Source: Takakia lepidozioides (lineage: Eukaryota; Streptophyta; Takakiopsida; Takakiales; Takakiaceae). Taken from it: a DNA stretch of 64,000 nt. The notes under the pieces are model-generated. The model made no database searches. It was not told the origin of the DNA and worked only from the letters and a program-made list of their open reading frames with translations. Where the stretch lies: positions 36,720,042 through 36,784,041 of the forward strand of contig CM060734.1 in the NCBI GenBank assembly GCA_030704615.1. Reading direction: 5' to 3'. The first letter of the stretch is position 1, and each line of letters starts with the position of its first letter. Shown in pieces: positions 1 through 12,400 of this stretch. A program made the position numbers and the translations under genes.

Positions 1-1161
1 CTGTCCATCGTTCGCAGCAACAGCTTGATCTCTTGCGAACCCTAGCTTCTAGTCAGCACACGTCATCCCTTCAATTTTTGATGGCCATGCTCCCTCATCT
101 GGCAGGTGCACAAGTTACAAAGCTGCTTCATATGTTTGCTCATCCCCTACCTTCATTGAGCACTGCTAATCAAACCCATCTGAAGATATAAACCACAGAT
201 TGATAACAAAATGCAGCAACACCCCAGAGCCCTCTGTTCTGCTCAACTCTTCACCCACAGCTTAGATCCTTACCCACCGCTTAAGCCTAACTGCAGTGAC
301 TCCTCGCAACACATATGGCCGAGCTGCTTCCCTTCTCGTGCTTATCTTCCAGTTAATTGCCAAGTGACCAACATAACGTCCATGGCGGCACCGCCTCCCT
401 CTGTATAGCAGCTGCACACATGCCAAGATGCTGCCTGGCAGCTTATCTTTTAAGAACCCTTCCTTCTGGAAAACCTGAGTCATCACTCATGAACCACCGC
501 CCTCATCATTTCTTCATATCTGCAGCTGTTCATTACGTCGAGCTGATCCTCCACGCAAGCTCATCCTCCAGCATTCAATGAAAAGAAGACTAGCGGCACC
601 TGCGCTCTTCATCCCGAGGGACTACTAGGATATACTGCATTCCATTGGAAGGTGGACATTTTGAACCCTAAATCACCTAAGTTCTGCACATGTAAGGCAC
701 AAACTCCGACCAATGGGCTACTTGCCCGTGGATCATATTAGGCAAAGACCTGTGGAAATGTGGATCAATTTTGTTTATTTAAAAAATCTATGGGCACTTG
801 TGCTCGCGGCATTGTGGTATTGGGGTGAATCATTTGTGAAGTGGTCGATGTACTCAATTGTGCTAGGTAAGTGTGATTTCATGCTGGTATGTGTGAGTAT
901 GTTGGATAATGGACTTTTATGTTCTAGCATAGAGGACACTAGCCACAGTCCCGAATGAAAAAATAAAAAGAAATTCACGCTGGTTCTGCTTTTGGAAATG
1001 TCTTATGTCCTCATTCTAAGCTTGCAAATTCTTTTGTTAAGGCTGACAATGCTGACACATAAGTGGCTAAGAACAAACATTAGGCCGGATGTTGACAATG
1101 CCATGTGTCCACAAGAGGGATAAGATGGACCAAAGATTCACTCTCCATGTGAACATTAGTA
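1..1161. other. Intergenic sequence, no gene recognised
   Basis: Both strands hold only short open frames with no resemblance to a protein family. No RNA gene, terminal repeat or tandem array was seen. It could be the flank of a gene lying before the window. Confidence 0.5.
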
Positions 1162-2053
1162 TTAACCCCTAAAAGCATCTAGTGGCCTTGCCCTTTTATT
1201 TAAACTCTCTTTGCATCCTTGAATCTTAACCCCGAAAGGTCGGCGCGACCTGAATCGGGTTGCAGCCGTTTTCATCCACGGAATAACTTCCGTGGATGAA
1301 AGTGGATGAAAAAAGTGTCTGAATGAAAAGTGAGTGTTGGAATTAATACCACACGCTCCACTTTACTGCGCCCCCAAAACCCAAAACTCTGCCCCCTATG
1401 ATTTTTCAAAGGGTACCCCCAGATAGATGGATCTAAGGCTGCCACTGCAGTTGACCTGCCGACGTGGTCTGCGGACAGCCCTTACATCGAACTGGAAAAG
1501 CCGCAAAAAAACCCATCTACAGAGTAGGTTTTGGTTTTTTGGAAAAAAATTTGGGCATTCTTCCTGCAAGATTGCACCAGAGGAAACTTGATTTTGTAAA
1601 AAACTCCAAGAGCTATGTGGATCTTCCTTTTCCAGTGTAGTTTTTCTTCCATTGAACCCCCCTGATTGCACATACAAAGGTGCCATATTCTTTTTGGGGA
1701 ATTTGGCCCTCAAAATTCTTGAGGACATGTGTAACCCTGCAAAGATTGTGACTGAGTTGGTCCAGCCCCCAGAAAAAATCTCTGTCAGGGCAAATTTGCT
1801 TGGTCAAACAGAAATTTCCCCTAGAAACTTCCTTGGAGTTGAAAAAAATCCCCTGGTAAATTATTATAATCTCCCAAACGGAACGGTCAATTATTTCCAA
1901 ATTTGCACAGTACCTGCATCTAGTAGGTAACTACCACTTAGTAAGGTTCATTTCCGTGGATGAACTCCTGCTGGCAGATATGGCCTCAGAGGTGTCAGTG
2001 GGTCCCATTTTTGAGGTGGACCCCCAAAAACACTCCCGGCGCTTAGGGGTTAA
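1162..2053. mobile_element. Short piggyBac-type non-autonomous element
   Basis: The segment is bounded by TTAA at 1162-1165 and at 2050-2053, the target site duplicated by piggyBac elements. Inside these, the ends are inverted copies: the left reads CCCCTAAAAGC and the right, read on the minus strand, CCCCTAAGCGCC. The same kind of end bounds the larger element at 53328-57281, so the two are probably one family. The interior has no transposase, only short frames and a GGATGAA-rich stretch around 1270-1320. A second TTAACCCC at 1226-1232 makes the exact left end slightly uncertain. Confidence 0.6.
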
Positions 2054-3960
2054 CATACTCCGATTCCATAAACAAGCTATCTTGGAGAATCCACCCACAT
2101 GGTGAAAAAACAGAAAAGGACGACGCCTCCAGAGGAAGTGTAAACTATAGTGAAGACTCCAACCTAAGTCGCACGTAGTTCCACAAGTCCTTTTGCATTC
2201 CAGCTACGAGCTCCATAGAACTTAGTTGCATATATTTGGCAGAAAGGTGGCATTTTGGCATATTGCCATACTTGTGCCTCATTTAGTGAATGGCTGGCAA
2301 AATTGCATTAGCAAGGTTTGGCACATTGAGCCAAATTTCAAGACCCTTTCCCCATCATGTACAAAGGAGCTCGCATCAAAATTAGGAATTTTGATCTGAA
2401 ATCTGATATACACATGCGCGACTTTATCGTGCACGACAATCCATAGCTCAAATTTCCATGTAGCTGGAAGGAAGTTTTTAACATATTTTTGATGATGCAA
2501 GTTTGGACGATAGAGTGCCACCTTTAATTAAACATCGTAACGAAGAGCCAACAGTTGATATAATATTAATTGGGTAGCCTGTGCCGTTGGCCCAAGTGTC
2601 AAGTGTCATCTAAGCCCAAATGCAATTTCCTATGTATGCAAGTGCATCTCCTATGTCGAGGCCCAAGTGCAACCTCTAGGGTAGCCTTAGTCGTTGGCCC
2701 AAGGGTCCAATGTCATCTAAGTCCAAATGCATTGTTTTTCCACAGAGCCTACGACCAGATTTGAATCGGAGACCTTTCCCATGATACCTCTCCTCTCGAG
2801 GCTCCAACCATTATCTAGGAATTACTTTGCTATTTTTCAGCGACCCAAAGTACTTGAAATTCCACATCTCCCACACCGCAGGTCCAAAAATCATGAGACC
2901 ACCTCCGTGCACCCCTCCTCCTCCGTGCACCAGGGCTGGGGCCTCGCGGTTGGGTCAAATCTACAAAAACAAACAAAACAAAACAAAACAAGGCGTGAGA
3001 TACACGGAGACCCTGCCATTGTTATATTGACATGAAGTTTTATGGAATCATGTTATGGCTAATAATAATGTATCTTACGACGATGGGTCTCTCTCTACAA
3101 AAGAGCCAATAAGGAAATGAGTGTAACATGTGCCCAACTGGGAACTAAAACTTTCATGTTCCCATAAAGTCTCATGGGAACAACCCATGATATAAGGTTA
3201 AGGTCACTTTTGGCCAACTTGATGCGTAGTCCCTGCCCCACAACAAAACAAAACAAACCTCTCGCTTCATATATTGATTGATTTGATTAAAAGGGCCTCC
3301 GTCCCCTTTCTATAAAAAAAAAGAAAAGAAAAAGATATAATCTTCATTGGGTGCCCAGTGATGGCAGGTGGGTGGGTGGTAGCCTTCAGGCGCAAATCAA
3401 ATCATTGCCAAGTTTCCTTCAAGCGATGCTTGCCAAGCATGGAATATCTGCTGAAAAGGGGGCGTTGCAAGCAAAGGGTGAAGGAACCCCATGTATGGCG
3501 CTTGACTCGGCCAGCGGAGACGGGCACAACACCAGTGGATAAGGCCTTCCCCTTGCCTACAACGTGGCCCCATCCCCTCACTCCACGTACCCACCCACGG
3601 ACCGCTCGTGAGCTGACATGGACCCCCTTGTACCACCTGGCATACTTTGATTCGTTCCTGTTATGCACAAAAGGACTGCACCACAGGAAACCCCAGTGAA
3701 ATTACCTCCAGGGAAGTATCTCTACACAGTGCAGGCGTCGAGCTAAAAATAGTGGAGTAATGCCGGACAGAATTTCTGTTCACGCGTTCTCCTCAGAGTT
3801 CCCAATGTCGCGGGTCGCAAGGACCCGGCGGGGGATCGGTCGATACGGACGGTCGTAAAGCGCGGTGGCGTGGATCGCACGGGCGGGGACGGCGCGGGCG
3901 CACGAGGGCAAGTTTGGGGCCGTTTCTCTGAGGTAGTCTCGGAGGGGCGAAGGAAGGATT
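2054..3960. other. Intergenic sequence upstream of the carrier gene
   Basis: No convincing gene. It holds a direct repeat (2571-2735) and short AAAAC-type simple repeats near 2965-2990 and 3241-3257. The frames at 3350-3700 have no recognisable domain and overlap one another on both strands. The distal promoter of the carrier gene must lie here, but no TATA box was identified. Confidence 0.45.
2571..2735. repeat. Imperfect direct repeat, period about 107 bp
   Basis: The unit starting GGGTAGCCT...GTTGGCCCAAG and ending in ...CATCTAAG.CCAAATGCA occurs at about 2571-2628 and again at about 2678-2735, with scattered substitutions. The spacer repeats part of the same text, so this looks like a local tandem duplication. 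Confidence 0.6.
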
Positions 3961-4061
3961 GCGAGGGAGAGGAGGAGGGAGAGGGAGAGGGAGAGGGAGA
4001 GGGGATAAATCTGGTGGTGGAAGAGAGGAGGGGAGGCGGGGGGGATTGATCTGAAGGAGGT
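3960..4061 (+). promoter_or_regulatory. GA-rich 5' leader of the carrier gene
   Basis: A purine-rich tract with repeated GAGAGG units (about 3963-4003) followed by a G-rich stretch leads directly into the start codon at 4062. GA-rich leaders near transcription starts are common in plants. No TATA box was recognised upstream, so the transcription start cannot be placed. Confidence 0.4.
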
Positions 4062-7000
4062 ATGGAGGTGCAGGATCAAGCGGGGGGATGGAATCCCCCG
4101 CTGATGGGGGTGCTGGCACTGCACTGTCACAATGTGCAGAAGGCGTTGCCGGCGTTGCAGCTGCCGAAGCCTGCAATGAACGCGGCATTAGGGTTTCATG
4201 ATCCTCCTCTTACTAGTCTGGTTTCAGCTCTTAGTGCGATGAAGAAAGGGGTGCCGCCTGCGGTTTTGACCTTCTTTGGGCAAAGTGATGATAGAGAGCA
4301 TAGCCATTTGTCGTGTAGCTGCAGCAATTCGGTGGAAGCTCCGGCAAGGAATGCAGGTGGATCGAAGTCTTTCTTCGGACTTTCTTGGCCGAATTCCGGG
4401 GTTGTCACTGGGTGTGAGCCCGCGCACAAGTGCGTGAAAGAAAGGAGTCACCTGGCGTATGGTTGCTGTGATGCCTGCGGGTATTCAATTGAGAATGAAA
4501 CAAGAAAGAGCACAGCGAAGCCCTTCTTTGGATTTCCGATGCAGGGATTCTCCATTGCGGGTTTGCAGAGTGGGTTGGACATGTTGCAAAAGTGTGAGAG
4601 GGAGAGTAGTGTGGCTTGCTGCAGCTGCAATGGAGTTGGTGATGATTGTAAGGAGTCTAGTTTCGAGGGGGGAATGATCAAGGTTTCGGTGATGGTCATG
4701 TCCATATTGAGACCTGGGCAACAGGGACAAAAGCGCAAGAAAATTGAGTGCCGCAACCACGACGATCCTCATCATGATCATTGTCGTAAGGCTCAGGGTC
4801 CTAGCTATGCAATGTCCAGCTGCAGGGATGGCAGAGGCCATCCGCAGGAGCTTGGTGTCATGCACATGGTGCAAATGTCTGTCTTAGGGTTCTGTGCTCA
4901 ACATTTGAGCACGTCCAGCTCAAAAATCTCCGATAGGAAATGCTTGAGGAAGCGCAGCCGTCTGTGTGGCTGCAGTGACAGTGATGAAGATTTCAAGGAA
5001 GTCGCCAGGAAAAATGCAGCTAAAAGACCTTTTTTAGGTTTTTCTGTACAGAATTTCCTAGATTGTATGCCTGAGGTTAGGTCAAGCCTTGTGGAAAGCT
5101 TTGCCAAGAATGTTAAGAGACCCAGACTGATGAAAGTGGGACCACTAGGGTTTGCACGTGTACAAGGAGATCCAGATGTGCCAGCAGCATCTGTCGCTGA
5201 AGAAGCAAGGAACCAATCAACTGACAATAGTTCAATGGAGCACAATTCTTCTCCTGCCAACTCTGCAGCACAACCATTTCCCGGGAAGCTACCTAATATT
5301 GACAAATTGCGCACGTCTCTGGCAACTCTCTCCGTTAAGGAACTGGTTGACCGGGTTGCCCAAATGGGCAAGGCCCCCCCTAATTATCCTGACAAAAAGA
5401 AGCTGACCTTCGTGCAAGATTTTTTCAAATACACTGAAGCTGAAGGTATGTTATGCTGTTGAAATATGCTTTCTCAACTGGTTGGTGGGAGGATGTGGTC
5501 TCACTGTTTTGAAAGTCTGGTAACTGCAGCTATAATTTTAACCATCCTTTCCTGAAGGCTATGCCCCTGTGTACAATCAATGCAGACTCTCCTACCAATG
5601 GGGCAGTCTGAATGTGATGCGACGTCAGACTGAATGCATGTTGCTAGAAAGCTGCAGTGATTGGGTATGAAATTGATCATGCGACAGTAGCTGTGTGCCA
5701 CAATGGAACTTCCAGGTTGATGACTCCTGAGGCCGGTTACTGATGATGAATTTTCTTGATGCAACTAGAAAGCGGTTTCATTCACCTACATACACTAGCA
5801 TAGTCCTAACAAGAAGCTGCGTGGAGCATGAATTTCTATGTGATGAGAAAAGTGATCATGGGTCTTTTGCATGCTTATGGTCTGTGCAAGCAACATGTTA
5901 TATCATTTGTATGCTCCAAGAATCTTCCACTCAGAACTCCTGTATCACTCAATGGATGCGCTTTTCACCAAAATCCGATTTTGATGATGTAATTTGCTTG
6001 ACCTCTTGAGACCCAAGCACCCAGTTTGATCAATTTAATCATCCCTGTGCATGATGGTCTTTAAACGTTTCTTAAATGTTCTTTTTCATCTTCCATGAAG
6101 TGGCGTAAGTCATTCATTTACTGGTTCTCTATCTTATTGGCATTGCAGGGAAAAAGTTGTTTGAGGAGCTGGATAGAGATAGGGATGGCCTGGTCACCCT
6201 GGATGACCTGGAGGTCGCCATGAGGAAACGGCGGCTGCCACAGCGCTATGCCCGTGAGTTCCTTCAGCGAACCCGTAAACATTGGTTGGCCAAGTCATTT
6301 GGCTGGAGTGAATTCCAATTACTGATGGAACAGAAGGAGCCCATGATGCTGCGGGCATTTACTACACTGAGTTTGAGTAAATCAGGTACCCTTCAGAAGT
6401 ATCAGGTGTTGACGTCCTTGCGAAATGCGGGGCTACCGGCAACAGATGGGAATGCAGCAGCCATGATGAGATTTTTGGATGCTGATACTGAGGGATCAAT
6501 TGCATATGGCCAGTTTCGCAACTTCATGCTACTTCTCCCACCAGAGCGCTTAGGTGATGATCCAAGGTACAGCAACAGATCTTGCTCCTGATTTTCACTC
6601 GTGACCAACAGAGGTTTAATTAAGATTTGCTCCATAACTTCTCTTGGGAGTCTCTGTAGCTTCAGGCGAGCTCTTCAACTTGCACAAACTGACCATAAAG
6701 TTCCAGATGCTGTGCTGATTCGCAATCGTGTTGCCTTCAGGATGGTTTGGTTTGAAGCTGCAACAGTGGTTCCAATGGCTCCCCCGGTTGATATTGCTGC
6801 TGGCTCTGTGCTTAAGTCAGCTCTGGCTGGGGGCATGGCTAGTGCTCTTTCTACTTGCCTCTTGCATCCTCTTGATACTGTGAAGGCAAGTGCTCCGTAA
6901 TGAAGTGAATACAGCAATGGGTTCTTTTGATGGGTTTTCCAGGTTTGGACGATAAAAGAGTGCATAACCATTGGGCCTCCTGGAAGGTCATGGGAGATGC

Positions 7001-9476
7001 AAGTGAAAAGTTTTTGGCAAAATGATACTTGATGGATCTCATTTGTAGAATTAGTTGTCTCAACCAAGATTACGAATGGGTCATTTGCAGTTTGACTGCT
7101 GTTTTGGCCGTGCCCTATGTACCGTAACCTTTACGAGGATGTGGGTTGCCTTCGCGGACCACTAAAGTCTATCTCAACACTAATGCCAAAAATGGGTTTT
7201 CACTAGAACTCTTCGAGACTGGTGTCAGTATGAAGAAACAGCTGTGTGTCAATAGTCGCATAGTCATGCAATTTGAAGGTGATCCAATCTTAAGCTTATG
7301 GCAGACCCAATTATGTAGGCATGGCAGTAAACTCTTTTAGCTGCCCATGATGAACACCTTTATCTCATAGTGTTTTTATTCCCGGTTCAATAATTTGAGA
7401 TGCGATTTGGAATGCAGATCTGTCCAAACTAAGTTGCCATTTCACGGCCTTCTGTGTGCTTTGATTATCAAAGTCTTGAAGATACAATCATATTGTCATA
7501 TGTACACAATTCAATAACATGCATGTTGTGGCTCTTAACTAGCTAGGCTCTCAACTGCCCTCTCTGAAAGTGTGCACTGCATATGTTGATGGCATGTATG
7601 CAGACAAGGGTTCAGGCATCAACTCTGTCATTTCCAGAGGTGATCGCAAAGTTACCACAGATTGGTGTGAGGGGGATGTATAGGGGCTCTATTCCAGCTG
7701 TTGTTGGCCAGTTTACGAGGTAAGCTTGTTTCCCTCATTTTCCTTTGCTAATGAGTGTCCTTATGGCCCCTACTGTGTGCAACTGCAATCAAAGGCTCAT
7801 GTGTTGAAATGTTTGTCAAGGTGATTGCAGTAACACATTACTGGTCATGAACATGGTCATGAGCTTTCCAGTGTGCTGTCATTGTGAGCCTGTAAACTAA
7901 CTCTCACTTCCCTGTAATGTAATTGATGTTTGCTTGGGCATGAGCAGTACGGGAATTTGATCCTGAGTTCTGCCCTTGTGGTCCAGAAGCCCGACCCCAT
8001 GACTGACTCTGGGAGGTTTAGTATTTGGTGGGGAGGGTCCATGATAGCTAACCTAGTTATAACAAGTGAGGTTGTGGGGCAGCCATGGGTTGCGGACAGG
8101 GGTATTGGAAGCCAGCAAGCTGTTGCTGACCAACATGGCACCGAATGTTTCTGAGATTCAGGTATCTCTTGCAGAATTCTAAAAGCATAGCAAATCGTAG
8201 TTACCAGTTTCCTTTTGAATATGGCATGTTCTTCTATTTACCACGGTTTACTGATGGTAATTTTTCATGGTGGTTCATCTGCTTGTGGTGAGAAATGGAT
8301 CAAACTTTTGACCTTATGTGTTCGTTAGGGGTTCAAGAGTTTGGTGAGGATATGGATGCTAAAATCATGGAATGAGGGTCTGTACTGCTAAATGCAACAG
8401 AACGATCGCATTTCAGTAAAACTGTGAGTCTTTAGTGGAGAGATCAGTAGTCATGATTCCTGCTTCCCAGGCTTCCATTCTTATATAGATTCAAGTGTAC
8501 ACAGCACCACGCTCGTAAGAATACACTATTTGAATGAGTTGAAGGTGTGATCTATATCACAGGTACAGTCTCTTTCGTCCTTCACCAGCACTGTCATAGG
8601 CACAGCTGTTCGAATCCCCTGCGAAGTTTTGAAGCAGCGGTTGCAGGCAGGCCTTTACAAGAACGTTGGTGAAGCGATTGTTGGAACATTCCAGCGAGAT
8701 GGTTTGAGGGGTTTCTTTCGGGGTACAGGAGTAACACTGTGTCGGGAGGTTCCTTTCTATGTTGCTGGCATGGGGATTTATGAGGAAGCAAAGAAGGTGG
8801 GTTATCCTTTGCTTGCTTTTTTTCTGCTCAACAAGCTGTTCTGGCTGTAGTGTCGTAGCATGTTTTTTGTACACTTAAGTGAGGGTGACTTAGATCAAAC
8901 ATTCTGTGTACCCCTCAGTGCAACCTCATTCACCCTCTCCTGTTCGGATGCATGTACAATCATATCTCGCATAGCAGCTTCTGCTCTTACCTTTCTCTTG
9001 AGCCTACCGCCAACAATGACTTCCTGCAGAATCTAAGAGCTAGGCTGCTTAAGTTTTGCGGCACTTCAAATCAAGACTTGGGTTAAAAGGTTGCTTTGTT
9101 TTAATTGTACATGAAGGTGGTCCAGCGAGTAGTGGACCGCGAGCTGGCACCATGGGAGACCATAGCCATTGGAGCTCTTTCAGGAGGCCTAGCAGCAGTG
9201 GCAACCACACCTTTTGATGTGATGAAAACACGAACGATGACGGCTGGGCCGGGCACGCCATCCACCATGGGTGCCATAGCATTTGCGATTGTCAGGCAGG
9301 AAGGCTTGCTATCCCTTTTCAAGGGAGCTGTGCCCCGCTTTTTCTGGATCGCCCCACTTGGGGCAATGAATTTTGCTGGATATGAGCTGGCCAAGCGAGC
9401 CATGGAGAAAAAAGACAAGGATGTGGAGAGTCTAAGGTCTGGGGATGTTGGAGCATTGGAAGCTGTGCAGCCATGA
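4062..9476 (+). CDS. SAMTL: SAMTL-like EF-hand mitochondrial-type carrier (7 exons)
   Basis: Predicted exons are 4062-5445, 6149-6566, 6741-6885, 7604-7719, 8083-8161, 8563-8796 and 9117-9476. Reading phase is kept at every junction, giving 911 residues. Exon 1 is a long, Cys-rich N-terminal region with a recurring F-F/L-G-L/F motif. Exon 2 holds two EF-hand-like loops, DRDRDGLVTLDD (470-481) and a weaker DADTEG loop (about 572-583). The rest is a mitochondrial carrier domain with the three signature motifs PLDTVK (644-649), PCEVLK (733-738) and PFDVMK (824-829). Motifs such as HGLRTG, RIPCEVLKQRLQAG and GAVPRFFW match what I recall of plant S-adenosylmethionine-transporter-like proteins, which are assigned to organelle envelopes. 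Substrate and location are inferred from the family. The ATG at 4062 is the first in frame after the GA-rich leader. Confidence 0.9.
6886..7603 (+). other. GC-AG intron in the carrier gene
   Basis: The exon before it ends ...GATACTGTGAAG and the intron starts GCAAGT. It ends ...TATGCAG before ACAAGGGTTCAG. This joins PLDTVK to TRVQAST, exactly the carrier signature, and keeps the frame. A GT start is not possible without losing conserved residues. GC donors followed by AAGT are a known minor class. Confidence 0.8.
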
Positions 9477-12400
9477 GAGAATGCAGGAATCAGCTATTGC
9501 TGACCTTTGGATGTGAACAAATTCTGCAGATCCCATCCACGTTTTGACTACTTATAAGGTCAATTCCAGCTTCTGCCATTGAGCAGTGATTTACCCTGGT
9601 GTTCCAGATCCATCAACAGCTCCTATTAGCAAGCGTGGGTCGCTGGACATGGTGGGCCTGCTTCAGTTGACTGAAATTTCACCTTTGGGTCAGTGAACTT
9701 CACTCTGGGATGTACTTAGACATCACCTCAGTGGTCTGTCTGGCTTTCCTCTCTGTTTTCTCTGGGCATATGGAATGCAAATACATACATGGTGGCACCA
9801 TTTCTGCTTCGGGAACAGGGTTTGTGGGGAAAGGCAGTCAATGGTTACATTCCTCATTACTACGGGTGATAGCAAGCTCTCTAGCAGTTCAAATTGTTGC
9901 TGCGCTTGGTGACATGATGCAGGCCATCTGGATACAAACCACAGATTTGTGCATGAGAGGGATGATGTCCAAATAACACATCCTGACTGCCAAATCACAC
10001 CCATCTGAAACAGTGAAATGGCTTGGCTTTTGGAAGGAAAGGGGTTTCCACATTACTTGAAGGTTCTGGACAAATATCACCTCTTTTTTCTAGAGAATAC
10101 AGTGAGAGGTTAGCTAGCCGTAAGCTGTAGGGGTTGTATTCCATCAGGGTGTGGGTGTCCAGTAGGTTGGCAGATACCTTGTTGCTATGGAGATGCCTTA
10201 ACCACTGTTTATGGCCATCCAATTCTCGACAACAAGCAATGATTCCGCATCAGCACATCTCTGTCAAGGAAGCTTCGTGGAGCTTCATTATGGTTAAATT
10301 CACAGCCCAGGTTCTGATGAGGTTGCAGGCAATGGTTATCTTGCAAAATCTCGCTGTATTGATACCAGAGACATTTTTATGTATACAACACCTACAGAAA
10401 GATGTTCAGACACACACACAGTGACTCTTAATATCCCAAGGTTAGATCCAGAGGGGGAAGAAGCTGGGTCTTTCCTTGATGTAGAGCCTGTAGATGAAAC
10501 AATTGTGTATAGGAGGCAGCTGCAGTACTAACTTTCGTGCAGCAGCCTATAGCCATGGGGTTTTGCAGTGGTGCCGCACAACTGTGGTGCTGCCATGCTC
10601 CCGAAACAAGCAACAGATGTATCTTCTATCAGGGAGTCTTCTGACCTGGAGGTTGAATGGTCATAGCTTAGCAAGTGTCATTTTATGCCCTTCAATGCGA
10701 GAGGAAGTGATATGCTGTCTCATGGAAAGGGTGAAAGGGGCCTCTAGAGGAAAATGTGCTATTTTATGTCCATCATTACGAGCTGCCAGTGGCATGGCAT
10801 GTGTTTTCTGTCATGTCACGAAGGGGTTTACTTTACTGCAAATTAGTGGCAGGAAGGAAAGAGAAGGAAGTGGAAGGGACTTGGCCTATAAGATATTACA
10901 TATTCCAATGCCATAATTGGACACTTGCTGTGAAACCCAAACTGGGACAATGGCTTTTTCTTTTGAATCTCAGAGCTACTGCTGGCATGCTGAGCATGTT
11001 GAAGGTTCTGTGGAGCTCTTAGGTTGTCCCTGCAGGAGCTAAGGCCTGTAATCTGATGCCAGCTTGATGTTCCCACGGTAAGGCCTCCTTGAGAAGGGTA
11101 ACCATGGGTAGTTTCAAGCTACATTAGTGTTTGTATGGTGTTTGAGCACACTAAGACACAGGTAGGTTCACTTCCAGTTAGATGAATGACCAGGATAGAT
11201 GGTGTTGCCAGCTCCATAGCAGTACCGGACTGTCTATTTGTTGATCAAGGATGGACACAGCCTAGGAAGTGCCCATTTTAATGGGGCCTCTGTTGCAGAG
11301 CTGACCTTCTTTGACATCCTATGGCTTCACATGGAGACAGCTGCATATATGGACATTCTGAACAAAAAGATCATGTAGTGGTCTGCACCAGGCGGTTCTT
11401 CAGTTTCCTGGCAAAGCCCTGGGGGTCCAAGCCCGGCTGTATCCCCTTGGAACTCGAAGGATCCATGCAGGGCTGGGAGGGCCGGGAGCCTTCTGTGGGG
11501 ACAGAATTGAGAACCTGGGAGCATGCGGAGGTGAAGTGGGAAATGGGGGCCTGCAAGTCCCATACTTGACACCTGCACACTTACTACCAAAAGAAAAACC
11601 CCTAGTCCCACCCATTGCGAGCCATTGGTTGCTCCCACAGTCTGGGCTTTGGACCTTCAAAATTAACCCTTGCCAAGATTTGAAACCCCCCTTACCTTTC
11701 TTTTTTAGGGTGGGTTAATCGAGGAGGCAAAAAAACAATAACTTTGACGGAAAGTCCTAAGGCATCTGCCATGACCCCCAGCCGGAGTTATTTTTTCCAC
11801 AACTCATGTTTTACTATGATTTACAGGGCCTCCATCCCCTCTATTTCAAAATAATAACAATAAATAAGCCATTCATAAGGAATACCTACTACCTAATTGG
11901 CCAGAAAAAGTAATGACAGAGGTCCACCAACACAGTTATTAGCAAAGAACCTTCTTGCCTTCAAAGGTCCTGAACCTATATATAGTTTATCTGCATGCAA
12001 AAGACAGTACCAAATCTGCAGCATTTTGCATGAAAATGAGCCTACACTAAAAGATTAGGTGCAGCAATAGCCCTGAACCATCTCCTAGACTTGTTCCATC
12101 CTCTTTCTTTGAGTTTTGAATTTTGAATCTTATCTTTGAATTTTTTCCTATTGCGATGTTGTAAACATACATGTTGGAGTATGATCACTCCATCCACGCA
12201 AAACTACAAGAAAGGACATGAGTTATTTTGTTGTGAAGCTTCTTTTGTGCATGCTTGGCTCCCAACCCCCTCCCCGGGATTCCTTCACACCACTTAACAA
12301 CCCTTCATAGGGCAGAATGGCATGACAACACTAGTTCACTTGCGAGCATATTTTATAATCATATGGCATTGGGGTCCGCCTCACCTCCACCATGCTTTTA

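Noticed and set aside
3780-4188. Minus-strand open frames of 116-131 codons before the carrier gene
   Set aside because: They are Pro/Ser/Leu-rich antisense readings of the GA-rich leader and of exon 1, and have no domain.
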